From Cycas panzhihuaensis (Eukaryota; Cycadophyta): a DNA stretch of 64,000 bases. Below the pieces are notes generated by a model. That model ran no database searches, was not told the origin of the DNA, and was given only the letters and a program-made list of their open reading frames with translations. Shown here piece after piece: positions 1-10,249 of the stretch. The translations under genes were made by a program, and so were the position numbers. The stretch is taken from the NCBI GenBank assembly GCA_023213395.1, contig CM041465.1:202375741-202439740 (forward strand), read 5' to 3'. Numbering within the stretch: the first letter of the stretch is position 1; every line of letters starts with the position of its first letter.

Positions 1-1481
1 TTCAGAGTGGTGGCACCCCCAGGAGGACCACACCCTATCTTGGAGTGGGCTCCCATGGTCCACAGGTGGAAGACTCAGCTTAGAGGGACCAAGGACCAGG
101 CGCATGTCTGTCACTTGATGGAGACTACGTCGCCAAACCTCCTCACCATGGCCGACTATATATCTGATCCATATCGAGGGGTGATGTGGAGCAGTGATGA
201 TGAGGCAGGCAGAGCGGGAGTCATCCCTAGTGATGATGATGATGGTGATGGTGATGGGGATGATAGAGGTGACAGGGCAGGCCCATCTAGAGCAGCAGGT
301 GGAGAGGCAGGACCTTAGGGAGTCGTAGGAGGAGAGGAGGGTCCGTCAAGCGCTGCAGAGGGAGAGGCAGGTCCATCGGGAGTAGCAGGAGGAGAGGCGG
401 GTCCATCTGAAGCTACAGAGGGAGTCAGAGACCCACATACATGAGCCTGGAGATTGAGGATAGTGGGGAGATCTAGGGTGGAAGCAACACCAGCATAGGG
501 AGGTGGAGATGCTCTAGTGGTCCAAGCAGTCGCTAAGGTGGTACCAGAGGAGGAGGAGGTACCAGCAGCTGGTGGAGCACCCGAGGAGTAGACCATCATC
601 AGAGTCGAGGAGCCGGTAGCCCCAACAGGTGAGAGACTACATTTTCTTGTCATCTTTTAATCGCCTGACATTTAGTTATTTGATTTTATTTGATATATAT
701 ATGGCTACATGTACTAACACATGGTGTGTTGGACTTCACAGAAGTGGTAAAGATATAGAGACGAGTAGAGGCGGTAGTCCGAGAGATGTTCCCCCGGGCC
801 TACATAGAGGATCAACCTCCCATCCAGGCGGGAGAGGAGCCTCGATCAGTAGGGGCTCATACAGCAACATTCGCCCCATTGGTTAGGGTGAGAGATGTAT
901 GGATAGTGGAGTCCCAGGAGCATGAGGCACGCATAGGATGGCTTCAAGGTGAGCTGGACGACACCCAAGTTGAGAGGGATGCCCTACGAAGTCAGATGCA
1001 AGTTTTGGAGGCTGAGGGAGGAGAAGGTGGAGATGTCAAGAGCCGCATCAGGATGGCAGTACTAGAGGAGCATCTCAGAGGAATGGAGTAGAGATTCTAG
1101 AGTATGGAGGAGAGACTCTGGGGAGTGGAGAGTGAGAGGGATCATATCTAGGTATGATACGATCAACTAGTGGATCAGGTAGCCTCGAGATCGTCACGGA
1201 GCAGGATACATACTCACACAATGACGATGACCCCGAGGAGGCCTCGAGACGAGGGGAGTGAGGCAGGGAGCTCCCAAAGGTGTAGGAAGAGCATAAGAGG
1301 CATGTGGTCCCTAGGAGAGGGATCACATCGACCGAGAGATGATACCCCAGGAGCGGGGCTTAGTAGAGTAGAGTATAGCAATTTTGATTTGATAGGGAAA
1401 AGCAGTGGACCTCGAGGGAGTCACTATATGTTACCACATGATGTACTTCTCCCTACAATGATCCTGGCTTTCCACAGATGA
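1..1481 (+). pseudogene. Spliced antisense ORF of the Tat-like element (broken)
   Basis: A plus-strand frame is open from the window edge and runs opposite to the retroelement pol. Exon A (1-628) ends in an acidic stretch (Asp/Gly run near 230-265) followed by Gly-Glu-Ala-Gly-Pro-Ser type repeats (about 280-420). After an intron at 629-741 the same frame resumes at 742 and runs to a stop at 1479-1481, with a charged, probably coiled-coil part around 880-1160. Stops interrupt it at 316, 442, 496, 589, 756 and near 1089-1160; all those checked are TAG or TGA. Antisense ORFs in Tat elements often carry a plant mobile domain. If one was here it lies left of the window, so I cannot confirm the domain. 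It is read as a decayed retroelement accessory gene, not a host gene. Confidence 0.55.
629..741 (+). other. Probable intron in antisense ORF
   Basis: The donor is ACAG/GTGAGA and the acceptor is TTCACAG/AA, with a T-rich stretch between. Removing these 113 bases joins codon position 1 (G at 628) to AA at 742-743. This restores the frame used by the 786-1091 and 1170-1481 stretches. The join is inferred from sequence; no transcript is available. Confidence 0.6.
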
Positions 1482-2128
1482 TGTACCATACCATTTGTAT
1501 GATATGACACATGCTGATTATGTTATGTATATAGATGGGGCCATTGGCACCCCATTTGATATATGTTGGTATGTATGATGACACATGATGGATGATGTAT
1601 ATTTATGTTTTTATGCTTGTGTATGTATATGTATGAGGGTGCACGGATGCACGAAGAGAGATATGCTATGATGTTTTTGATTGATTATTGTATGGTTTAT
1701 GATAGGAGATTGTTGAGCTACATACACTTCCTTTCATGCGGGGCCATATTCCTAGCAGGGATATACACAATCACCATGAGCAGTAGTGATAGACATATGT
1801 GAGGCTAGGAGATAGGGTGGCACACATGTCCACATGGGAGCATAGCGAGATATGCAAAGGAAATGCCAATGGGAAGGGAGTGACGACACTCCAACACATC
1901 GTCCTAATTGGGAAATGTATCCAAACCTAGGAGCGCTAGGGGAAATACGCCCAAATAGGAGGACAAGGCCCCTAGAGGAAGGGGGACATGGGGTTCCATG
2001 GGAGGAACCTAAAAGGAGAAAGAAGGCCACCCTAAGCCGCCATCCCACCTGTGACTAAGGGGAATAGGGACGTGCTTAGGATGGTAGTTTAGGCTCATTT
2101 CAGAGTGCAAAAAAGAAAAATGGAATAG
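1482..2128. other. Spacer between antisense ORF and integrase stop
   Basis: No coding signal was recognised. It includes low-complexity TATG-rich sequence (about 1480-1640) and GC-richer sequence from 1800. By position it should lie between the pol and 3' LTR of the Tat-like element. Confidence 0.4.
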
Positions 2129-3460
2129 TCATGCATAGAATTTCTTAAGGAATTCCCCATTCATAGCCTTCTCAAATTTGAGGCCCTCCAGGGTGGTGAT
2201 CTTGTAGGCACTATTTCCAAGACTCTCGAAGATGACAAAAGGACCCACCCATTTGGGTCCGAATTTGGTCAAGCGATCGTGGATGTATTCCATCTCGAGG
2301 ATAGGGCCCTCGGGATGTAAAGGATGGGAACAAAGATTTTTATCGTAAGTCCTTTATGCCCTAGCCTTAGAGGTGAGGTTGGCTTGGTAGGCAGCCAAGC
2401 GTTTCTCATCTAAGGCCTCAAGGTCTAAGAGGCGAACCTGACGGATAGAGTCCTCATTGACTAGACCTCAGAGAGAGATGTATAAAGAAGGAATCTCCAC
2501 TTCCAATGGGAGAACCACCTCTATCACATAGACTATAGAGAAAGGAGTCATTCCCATAGTCATACGGATAGACGTGCGATACGCCCATAGGGCGGAAGAG
2601 AGCTAGAGGTGCCAATCTCTTTGAGATTGGGCAATGATTTTCTTTAAGATATTTATGAAAGTTTTATTAAACGATTTGACCTGGCCGTTGCCCTGGGGAT
2701 AGTAAGGAGAGGAAGTTTTGTGAGAAATGTGGAATTTCTCGCAAAGCTCATCCATCTCCTTATTGCAAAAGGGAGTTCTATTGTCCGTGATCAGGACATC
2801 GGGAACCCTGAAGCGGCAGATGATATGTTAGTAGAAGAAGGTGGCTATCGTCTTACCGGGAGTCAAAGTCAAAGGAATGGCTTCCGTCCATTTAGTAAAG
2901 TATTCTGTAGCAGTCAAGATGCACTTGTGATGCAATGAAGAGGATGGGGATATGGCTCCAATGCGGTCCAACCCCCATTGGGAGAAGGGCCATGGAGATA
3001 TAATGGGATAGAGTGCCTAGGAAGGCAAGTGAGTGATGTTGGCATGCTCCTGGCATCGGCGACATCTCAAGGCATAAGCATGGGCATCCTTAAAAAGGGA
3101 TGGCCAATAATATCCCATACGGAGGATCCTTTGGGCCATGGATTGGCCCCCAAAGTGACCCCAATAAATGTTGTGGTGGCATTCATGGAGTATCTGGTCT
3201 GCTTCGCCAGGGACGACGTAGCAAAGAAGGATCCCATTGAAGGATCTCTTGTATAATACCTCACCCATAAGAAAGTATTACCTAGCAGTTGCCCAGATAC
3301 GAGACCTAACTTTATCGCTAGCATCAGGGTGATACTGCTATTGAGTGAGATATTGCACAATGTCCCCATACCACTCGCTATCAGCAAGCAGATGAAGAGG
3401 GAGATCCTGAACGACCAAGATAGGCTCATCAGGAAGAGAGTCATCAACAGGAAGGTCCAA
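2129..3460 (-). pseudogene. Ty3/gypsy integrase (Tat-like element)
   Basis: This is the C-terminal part of the gypsy pol; it would insert element cDNA into chromosomes. The N-terminal zinc finger lies at about 3268-3020, with His residues followed by a GYYWPSLFKDA block and a C-x2-C pair (RCRRCQ). The core follows, with a tryptophan-rich GPWPF-type entry near 2990, the FTKW block, and a D-N-x-T-P-F stretch with C-terminal YYPQGNGQ. The C-terminal part has an EVVLPLEVEIPSL block near 2500 and a GPFVIFESLGNSAYKI block near 2200. The frame is interrupted by stops and at least two frame changes, so it is not functional as it stands. Confidence 0.8.
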
Positions 3461-3539
3461 AGGGTTCAGAATAGGAGTGTCGGTGAGTTGCTCAACCATT
3501 ACCATTCCCTTCTTTGATTTTCTATTAACGATGTGAAGA

Positions 3540-4850
3540 TCAAATTCTTGAAGGAGGACAACCCACTTGCCCCCACAGCCGTGTCGTCGTCGTAAGTAAA
3601 TAATGCAGGGGATCAGATTGAACGATCACCCGATTAGTGTTTCCAAGCAAGTAATGCTTAAACTTATTAGTTACATGTACCAAAGAGAGGCATTCTTTCT
3701 CTGTGAGGGCGTAGTTGAGTTCGGCAGCCACGAGGATGCGACTAATGAAGTGAATAGCCCTCTTGGCTCCTGAATCGTCCTCCTGGGCCAACATGGTGCC
3801 CAGAGATTCATTGATCGCTGAGGTATATAGGATGAACGGCCTATCAAAGAGAGGTGGTGCCAATGTCAAGGCAAAAATAAGAGCTTCCTTAAGTTCTTCG
3901 AAGGCTTGTTGGGCCTTAGAAGACCAAACAAACGGTGCCCCCTTCTTTAATAAGTTAGTGAGTGGTTTGTCGTTTATGATGAAGTTCGCCAAAAAATGCC
4001 TGAGGAAACCAAGCCTACCTAAAAAAGACTTAATCTGTCACTGGGTTTTAGGCAGTGGCATATCAAGGATGGGCTTGACTTTATCAGGGTTGATTTGTAT
4101 TCCTTATTTGGATATAAGGAAACTGAGGAGTTTGCCAGTGGTTACAACAAACACACACTTAAGAGGATTGAGGCTTACATGGTATTTACGGCATCATGCA
4201 AAGATGGCCCGCAAATCAGCAGGGTGATGGGCTCTAACGTGTGAGAGACCCATCATGTCATCCATGAAGACCTCCAAGGATTTGTTAATGAGATCGTGAA
4301 AAATAAATTGCATCACCCTTTGATAAGTGGCGCCTTCATTCTTGAGTTTGAAAGGCATCACCTTATAGGTAAAAGTACCCCACAGAGTAGTGAAAGCCAT
4401 CTTGTGACAGTCTTCAAGAGAGATTTGAATTTGGTTATAGCTAGAGAAGTTGTCCATTAAGGACATAACTTCGAAACTAGTGGTTCGATCGATGATCTAG
4501 TCAATAAAAGGAAGTGGGAAATTGTCCTTAGGACATGCATTGTTGATATCATGGAAATCAACACATATCTGGATTATCCCATTCCTTTTAGCAATGGGGA
4601 CAATGTTAGATACCCATTTAGAGTAGTGGATAGAAGTGATCAATCATGTGTTAAGGAGTTTCTCAACTTCCATTTTAACAGTAGTTGAGAGCTTAGGATA
4701 AAGAGGACGTTGCTTCTGATACACGGGATGAGTGTTAGGAATGGTAGTAAGGTTGTAGGTCATGATTAAATGATTGATTCCCTTCATATCGGACTAGTCC
4801 CACACAAATACATCTTGAAACTCTTAGAACAGAAGGGTGTATTCCTTCAC
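3540..4850 (-). pseudogene. Ty3/gypsy reverse transcriptase-RNase H (Tat-like element)
   Basis: The RT would copy element RNA into DNA. The fragment at 4466-4194 carries an LMDNFSSYNQI block and the catalytic motif FMDDM (plus-strand bases about 4251-4268), a plausible YxDD variant, so both catalytic Asp are kept. RNase H at 3992-3540 has the typical FILYTSA start (Asp replaced by Thr at the usual first position), an SRILVAAELNYALTEKE block, and the KHYLLGN end. Stops between 4500 and 4800 and frame changes near 4000 and 3590 break it. No second RNase H domain is visible between this and the integrase zinc finger. Confidence 0.8.
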
Positions 4851-5717
4851 TTCATCAGGAGAACATTCCACCCCTACCTTAATGACTTTGTCAGGGGCAA
4901 GGACTATGTCATGGGTTTCCCCTATGGACATGGCATTTCCCTCTTCAAAGTGGAGAGGGGCTCGGTCAACAGGGAGGGATGGAACAGGGGATGGAGTTGG
5001 GTCAGCGAGAGAAGACCCAATAGCCAAGACCTTCTGATAACCAAGCCTATGATGACTAGAAGGAAGGTCAGGCGTGGAGCCCACTAAGTGCTTAAGCAGT
5101 GCTTCGTCATTCTTAAAGTAGTCCACCCCATGGATGACCACACTTCGAGAAGACGAAGGGTGAGGGGAAGTAGAGATGACGGGACCATGGTGGTCGCCAC
5201 ACTGCTCGGTGTTCCCGGCAGACTCCCTGGAAGCGCTAGAAAGAGGTCCCTCACAAGGGACAAGAGGAGGCTCCCTGACTTTGTTACCTATATGTAGCAA
5301 TGAAGGGGAAGACTCAATGAGCACCTGACCAATAGGGGTAATGACATGAGATACAAGGGGAGAACTAGTTTCTCCAACTGTAGGGGTTCCAAAGCGGGAT
5401 CTAGAACGAAGGGAGTGCCCCCTACTCATGCCCAGAAGGGAAACAGGGTAAGGGAGGTTCTTAACCTCGCCATCAGACTCATTGTCACTAAGTATGGCAA
5501 GGTACCCATAACTTCTGACACCAATAAGAGCAAATCGTGTGAGGTTGGAAGAAGAGGATGAGGGGTCTTCTTCCAAACGGGATGAATCGGGGATGTCAAT
5601 AGAACAAGTAGAGACATGGGTAGAAAGGCCTTTATCGCCTTTCGTTTGGCCATGAGACACTTGACAGGGTTGACGTGGTTGTTTAATAGGTGGAAGCTCC
5701 TGAGAGACAACTCTCAT
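4824..5717 (-). CDS. Protease-RT linker ORF, 297 codons, retroelement
   Basis: This is an uninterrupted 297-codon frame between protease and RT on the coding strand of the Tat-like element. It is rich in Ser, Pro and acidic residues, including a five-Ser run near residue 55, with no recognised domain until the last residues, which lead into the RT. A long poorly conserved spacer between protease and RT is known in Tat/Ogre-type elements. Its lack of stops contrasts with the broken RT and integrase. It is probably part of the polyprotein rather than a separate gene; the ATG at its start is not evidence of independent translation. Confidence 0.55.
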   Translation of the reverse strand: MRVVSQELPPIKQPRQPCQVSHGQTKGDKGLSTHVSTCSIDIPDSSRLEEDPSSSSSNLTRFALIGVRSYGYLAILSDNESDGEVKNLPYPVSLLGMSRGHSLRSRSRFGTPTVGETSSPLVSHVITPIGQVLIESSPSLLHIGNKVREPPLVPCEGPLSSASRESAGNTEQCGDHHGPVISTSPHPSSSRSVVIHGVDYFKNDEALLKHLVGSTPDLPSSHHRLGYQKVLAIGSSLADPTPSPVPSLPVDRAPLHFEEGNAMSIGETHDIVLAPDKVIKVGVECSPDEVKEYTLLF

Positions 5718-5747
5718 TCGCCCTTCATGGATGAATTTAAGTTGCCC

Positions 5748-6488
5748 CTAGTGGGACGAGCACACGTCTCCCATCTGATCGAGCCATGGGCATCCCAACA
5801 ACATATTGTAATTGACGTCAACGTCGATGACTACAATATCAGCGAGGACAGTCTTGTCCTCGAGAGTAAGCGGGGTAGACATCAATCCCAAAGGTGTCTT
5901 TTCGCTACTATTGTAGCCTTGGCACCACCATGGAATTAGTTCTAAAGTTGATATGACAAGATCTTGCATAACACACAAGGGCATGGCATTAATGAAAGAA
6001 CCATTGTCGACAACGGTTCTTTGTAAAGTGCAATCCAGAGTATCGATGATAATAGTGAAAGGGAAGTGCCATTGGCACTCCCTTTCGCTAGTAGGGGGAA
6101 GATCCTTAGGATCAAAGGAAATGATGGGGTCACGACTTAGGGTAACTCCTAAGGCGTGAATAGGTGCATCACCTAATCCTAAGGCCTCTAAGAGTAATGT
6201 GCGTTGTTCAGGGTAGCTTCTCAAGACATCCATTATGGACATTCTGGCAGCCACGATATGGAGCTCATCAACAACCGAGAAAGGTTTTCCCTTCACAGTG
6301 GGTTGGGGAAGGGCCCTTCGAAAGTTGTGACGATCGAGGCACATAGGAATGGTCTTGGGGAGTACAGGGGCTTCCGGAAGAGAAGTTTCTGGAAAAGGAC
6401 CAGGATGAGATATGGACAAAGAGGCACAATTCACCTCTTTGATCGCTTGAGACCGAGTCAAGGTGTATAGTGGGGTGGTCTCAAGCAA
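5748..6488 (-). CDS. Ty3/gypsy aspartic protease region, 246 codons
   Basis: This is an open 246-codon frame upstream of the linker in the Tat-like element. The first half contains an ISILD-like block (residues about 85-110, MSIMDVLRSYPEQR) that precedes protease in plant gypsy polyproteins. The protease core follows, with TVVDNGSFINAMP (residues about 160-172) at the place of the usual D-x-G active site; here the order is Asp-Asn-Gly-Ser. It ends with YNMLLGCPWL (residues about 229-238), the conserved second half of the protease fold. Function would be polyprotein maturation. It is partly intact, but the flanking pol is broken, so activity is unlikely. Confidence 0.75.
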   Translation of the reverse strand: MLETTPLYTLTRSQAIKEVNCASLSISHPGPFPETSLPEAPVLPKTIPMCLDRHNFRRALPQPTVKGKPFSVVDELHIVAARMSIMDVLRSYPEQRTLLLEALGLGDAPIHALGVTLSRDPIISFDPKDLPPTSERECQWHFPFTIIIDTLDCTLQRTVVDNGSFINAMPLCVMQDLVISTLELIPWWCQGYNSSEKTPLGLMSTPLTLEDKTVLADIVVIDVDVNYNMLLGCPWLDQMGDVCSSH

Positions 6489-7040
6489 TTGGATAACCTT
6501 CTTTCCCTTATTATGGGATCATGAAGGTAATGGGGTATGTCAATTAGAGGAACTCGAGGAAGAAGACGAATTCCTTGCACCCTTCCCCTTGGCCCAAGAA
6601 GAGCGAGGTTTAAGAGACCTCCCTTGGTTCTGGTTATTTTTTTGTTGGGGGTTATGATCACGTTCTCCATGTTTGAGGAAGGGATCTTTAACAGCAGGCT
6701 AATCTAGGTTGGGTCTAGATGCCCGTTTTGGGGACAAATCACGTTGTGGGGCAGCTTTAGGATGATGTGCTTGACACCATAAATTGTCATGGAAGCACTC
6801 CCCATGGATGGAGCACTACTTCTTCTCAAGGGAGGAGTCATGTTTCCTCACTTAAGAGGACTGGGTGTTGCCACCCTTAGTAGGAGCAGCTTGTGAAGCT
6901 TGGTGAACTGGCTTGTTAGACGTAGGAGATAAAGGAGTTTGAAGTTTGAGTTCTTTCATAGTACGTTCAAATGAACGTATAGCTGAAGTAAAGGGGTCTA
7001 GAGTCTTCTCGGTAGAATGAGAAGAAGACCTAGTAGGTTG

Positions 7041-8870
7041 TTAAGTTTTGGTTTCTTTTGATGGTGGTGGTACCTCATGTCGCTGTGAGGACTTAAGAGG
7101 CTTCTTGAGTCCAGCCTGGATCTTAATGGCCTCGAGTGCCAAGCACTTCGCCATAGCGGAGTCACACGTAGCCACCCCCATCTTGAGGACTTCTACGTGA
7201 ACTTTAAGACAAAGGGCATTCACAAAAAGGTCCCTCTTTAACTCCTCGGGCAAAGTAGCCTTGGTGGAATGAAGAAGGTCATGGAAACGCCACACAAAGT
7301 CACGATTCATTTCATCGTGGCCTTGTTTAAGCGATAGGAGAGATTTCATTCCACTCTCAAATGGGCGAGCCACATCAAAGTAGTTGACGAACTCATCCAC
7401 AAGTTGCTAGAATGAGAAGATAGAATGCGTGGGTAGGCGATAAAACCATTTAAGGGCATTGCCTTGAAGAGACCATAGGAATAGTTTCATAAGGATGTGG
7501 TCATAAGCCCAGTAATCAATGCATGCCATAAAGAAGCTATGAACATGCTTCGCCAGATCTTACGACGAAGTCCCATCGAATTTGGGGACATCAGGGAGGT
7601 GAGGCGATAAGTTGGTCCTTAGTGCCTCAATGGATAATGGGGTTGACCGATAGTCCATAACGGGTCATACCCTTGACTGGACTAGAGGGTCAACAAATGC
7701 TGGAAATAACAGTGGGTAGGTTTGGCCAAATCCTCCTCAAAGGGTTTGGTTTGAAAGGGGATGTTGTCCTCCTACCACTTGGTGAGGAGGCACAAATCCC
7801 ACATTCGAGGAAACTTGCATGGGAGCGGATAAGTATGACATACCTATCCCTCCTAGAGAGAGATCTCCTTGTTGCAAAGGAGCTCGAGGGAAAGTGCCTT
7901 GGGAAGGAGTTGGCCCTCCTTGAAAAGGCATGGTATAAGGTTCCACATAAGATGGTGGACAAGAGGGGTAAGGAACCAGATTCTACCCATATGGGTTGCC
8001 CGTGGGTGGCGCAACCCCATAAGGATGCAGAGGATCCACCCAATATGTAGGTAAGGAGTTCCCTTTACTAAGCCCCCACATTTGAGTAGTGTAACCAGGA
8101 GGTAGGTAAAGAGAAGGGTCCTTAGGTGGGTGTTGGAATTATATGGGGACAGACCCCACGTGACTAGAAATAGAGGGACACCTGGGTCCCCTAGGTCTAG
8201 TAGGTGGATAAACAATAATAGGCAAAGGACTAGTGGTTTAACTAGCCAGGGGTATGCTCATCCTGAGCTGGGAAGATGGCATGCCCTGAGTGGTCCCCAA
8301 AGTGCATACGCCATGGGGAGAAGAAGAAGATGTAAAATATAAGCTCATCATAGGTAAAGTAGTTGAACGAGATCAGCAAGGTGAAGGGGATATAGAAGAA
8401 GGTGGCACAACGTTTCATAAGACCTCCTCAAACCACCTTGGGCGCAGTTGGAGGTGTGTGGCTTAGAAGCATTGGCTCAAAGCTTCTACTACATCAACAG
8501 GAGGGGCATCCGCTTGATCATATGAGGTGGAAGGGGCCTCATACGAAGTGGGTCCTGTAGGACGGTCCTCATGAGAATCGCCAAAGGAATGGTGAAACTC
8601 CAAAGGAGATGTAGGTTCTACTTCATGAGTAGAAGATTGATGAGATTGGGGGTGCGGTTAGTCATCCGGATAATAAATGGGGTCTTCGCTTCCTTGGGCG
8701 GACCCTTGGAAGGAAGTAGATGGCTCCAAGGAATCGAACACATAGGTGTGGTATGTCCAATCTGAAAGAGATCCTTTCATGATCGGATCGGGATCCGATG
8801 CGGGAAGGGAATGGTATGAAGGCTCTTCTGACAATGGGGGTAAGCCTCGCAAGCGATGTGAGCATCATCG
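7041..8870 (-). pseudogene. Ty3/gypsy gag (Tat-like element)
   Basis: This is the structural capsid protein of the element. The best part is 7400-7041 (119 codons, FVWRFHDLLHSTKATLPEEL), matching the retrotransposon gag capsid fold. Upstream on the same strand, about 7660-7410, is the usual entry block (PDVPKFDGTS) followed by an LKWFYRLP block, with one or two stops. Further upstream, about 8870-7690, is a Pro/Ser-rich N-terminal part (for example SLPASDPDP and many PP pairs) with several stops and frame changes. Start codon is uncertain; an ATG near 8852-8868 is possible. Confidence 0.65.
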
Positions 8871-9013
8871 TATATAAGTCCTACCTATGCGTTGGAAGAA
8901 GAGGGAAACAAGGCTATGCACGCATTGGGGGCTACCCAACAAGATCAAAAGGAGAGCTACTAAGAGGTAGTAGCACCAACAAGAAAGGGAGGAAGACTAA
9001 TTCCTTTGCTGGC

Positions 9014-9034
9014 GGATCCCCAGTATGGTCACCA
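9014..9034 (-). other. Putative primer-binding site of the Tat-like element
   Basis: On the minus strand this reads TGGTGACCATACTGGGGATC. It resembles the TGGCGACTCCACTGGGGA motif that opens the internal region of many plant gypsy elements. It sits just inside the inferred LTR end and upstream of gag. Resemblance is from memory and not checked against a tRNA set. Confidence 0.4.
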
Positions 9035-9035
9035 G

Positions 9036-10175
9036 TGGAATCACATCTATGGAGATGGTAACTGCACTTGGCAAAGATTGGGGCAATCAATGGTAAATAC
9101 CGTAATAAAAGATGCAATCCTACAAGTGGAGGAAACACCCACACAAGGCGTCCATGCGTTGGAACACAGGGTCGAGACCTACGAATGGCACACAACTTCC
9201 TCAAAGTAGCTTAGGCTTTGGCTTGAAGGGCAAGATGCACATAAGGTATCTCAAATAACCCCAAATGATGGAATCCTCCCACCCTTAGATGGCTGGAAGG
9301 GGAACAGGAGGCCCAATGAGGAAAAGAACTACTATAGGAATGTGATATGATATGGGTGGAATAATAAGATCTCCTTAGGCCGACTCACCTAAGGCAGGTC
9401 TACGAGTGAAAGAAGTGATGGCAAAAGGCCACTTACTGCTACGTGAGTGAAGGGATCTAAATCCCGGCAAGGGCAAAGTGGGTAGAGTGTGTGGATAGGA
9501 ATGTGAAGAGTGTGTATGAAAGGTTAATATAGGTGTTCTCGTTTACTCTCACAAAAGAGGAACATAAAACACTCTCTCACTCTCTTTTGTTTTTAAACAA
9601 GAAAGATGAAAAAAGTATTCTAAACACACTGAAGCATGCATGCTAGGAAATGCAAAGCTAAGGGACGTTTTGCATTCAGGTAGGAGAGGAGGGAGGCATA
9701 ATTGCTATAATATGCTCCTTCCTATAAAGACAAAATGCATATGCAAGATGAATGTGTGCAGGTCGGTTGATTACTTTTTTCTTTTTATGTTGTTTATGAT
9801 GATAGACCTAATAATAACAAAGGGAAAGAGCTATGAAAGGAGGGAAAATACGTACCCGAAAAGTTACGTGGCCGAAGAAGATGTCTTGCTCGTATGTTAC
9901 GCTTTGATCCCTTGCCCTTGTATGATGCACCAATGTTGTTGAGAAGCAGTATTGGAGGGGGGCTCCTTACCTTCCTCGTGTAAAAGAAAGGAAAGGGAAG
10001 CCAGGAAGGACAAAAGGAAACAAAACAACTATGCGAGGAAACGAGATGAAAAGGAAAAAAGGTGAAGACTTACCCAGAGGAAGCGCCTCTTCCTTTTCAC
10101 GAACATTGTGATGAAACCTACAAACATAAGGTTTTCTTCCCCTTCCTTCAAGGGGCTGCTAGAATGCCAAATAGA

Positions 10176-10249
<74 letters not shown>

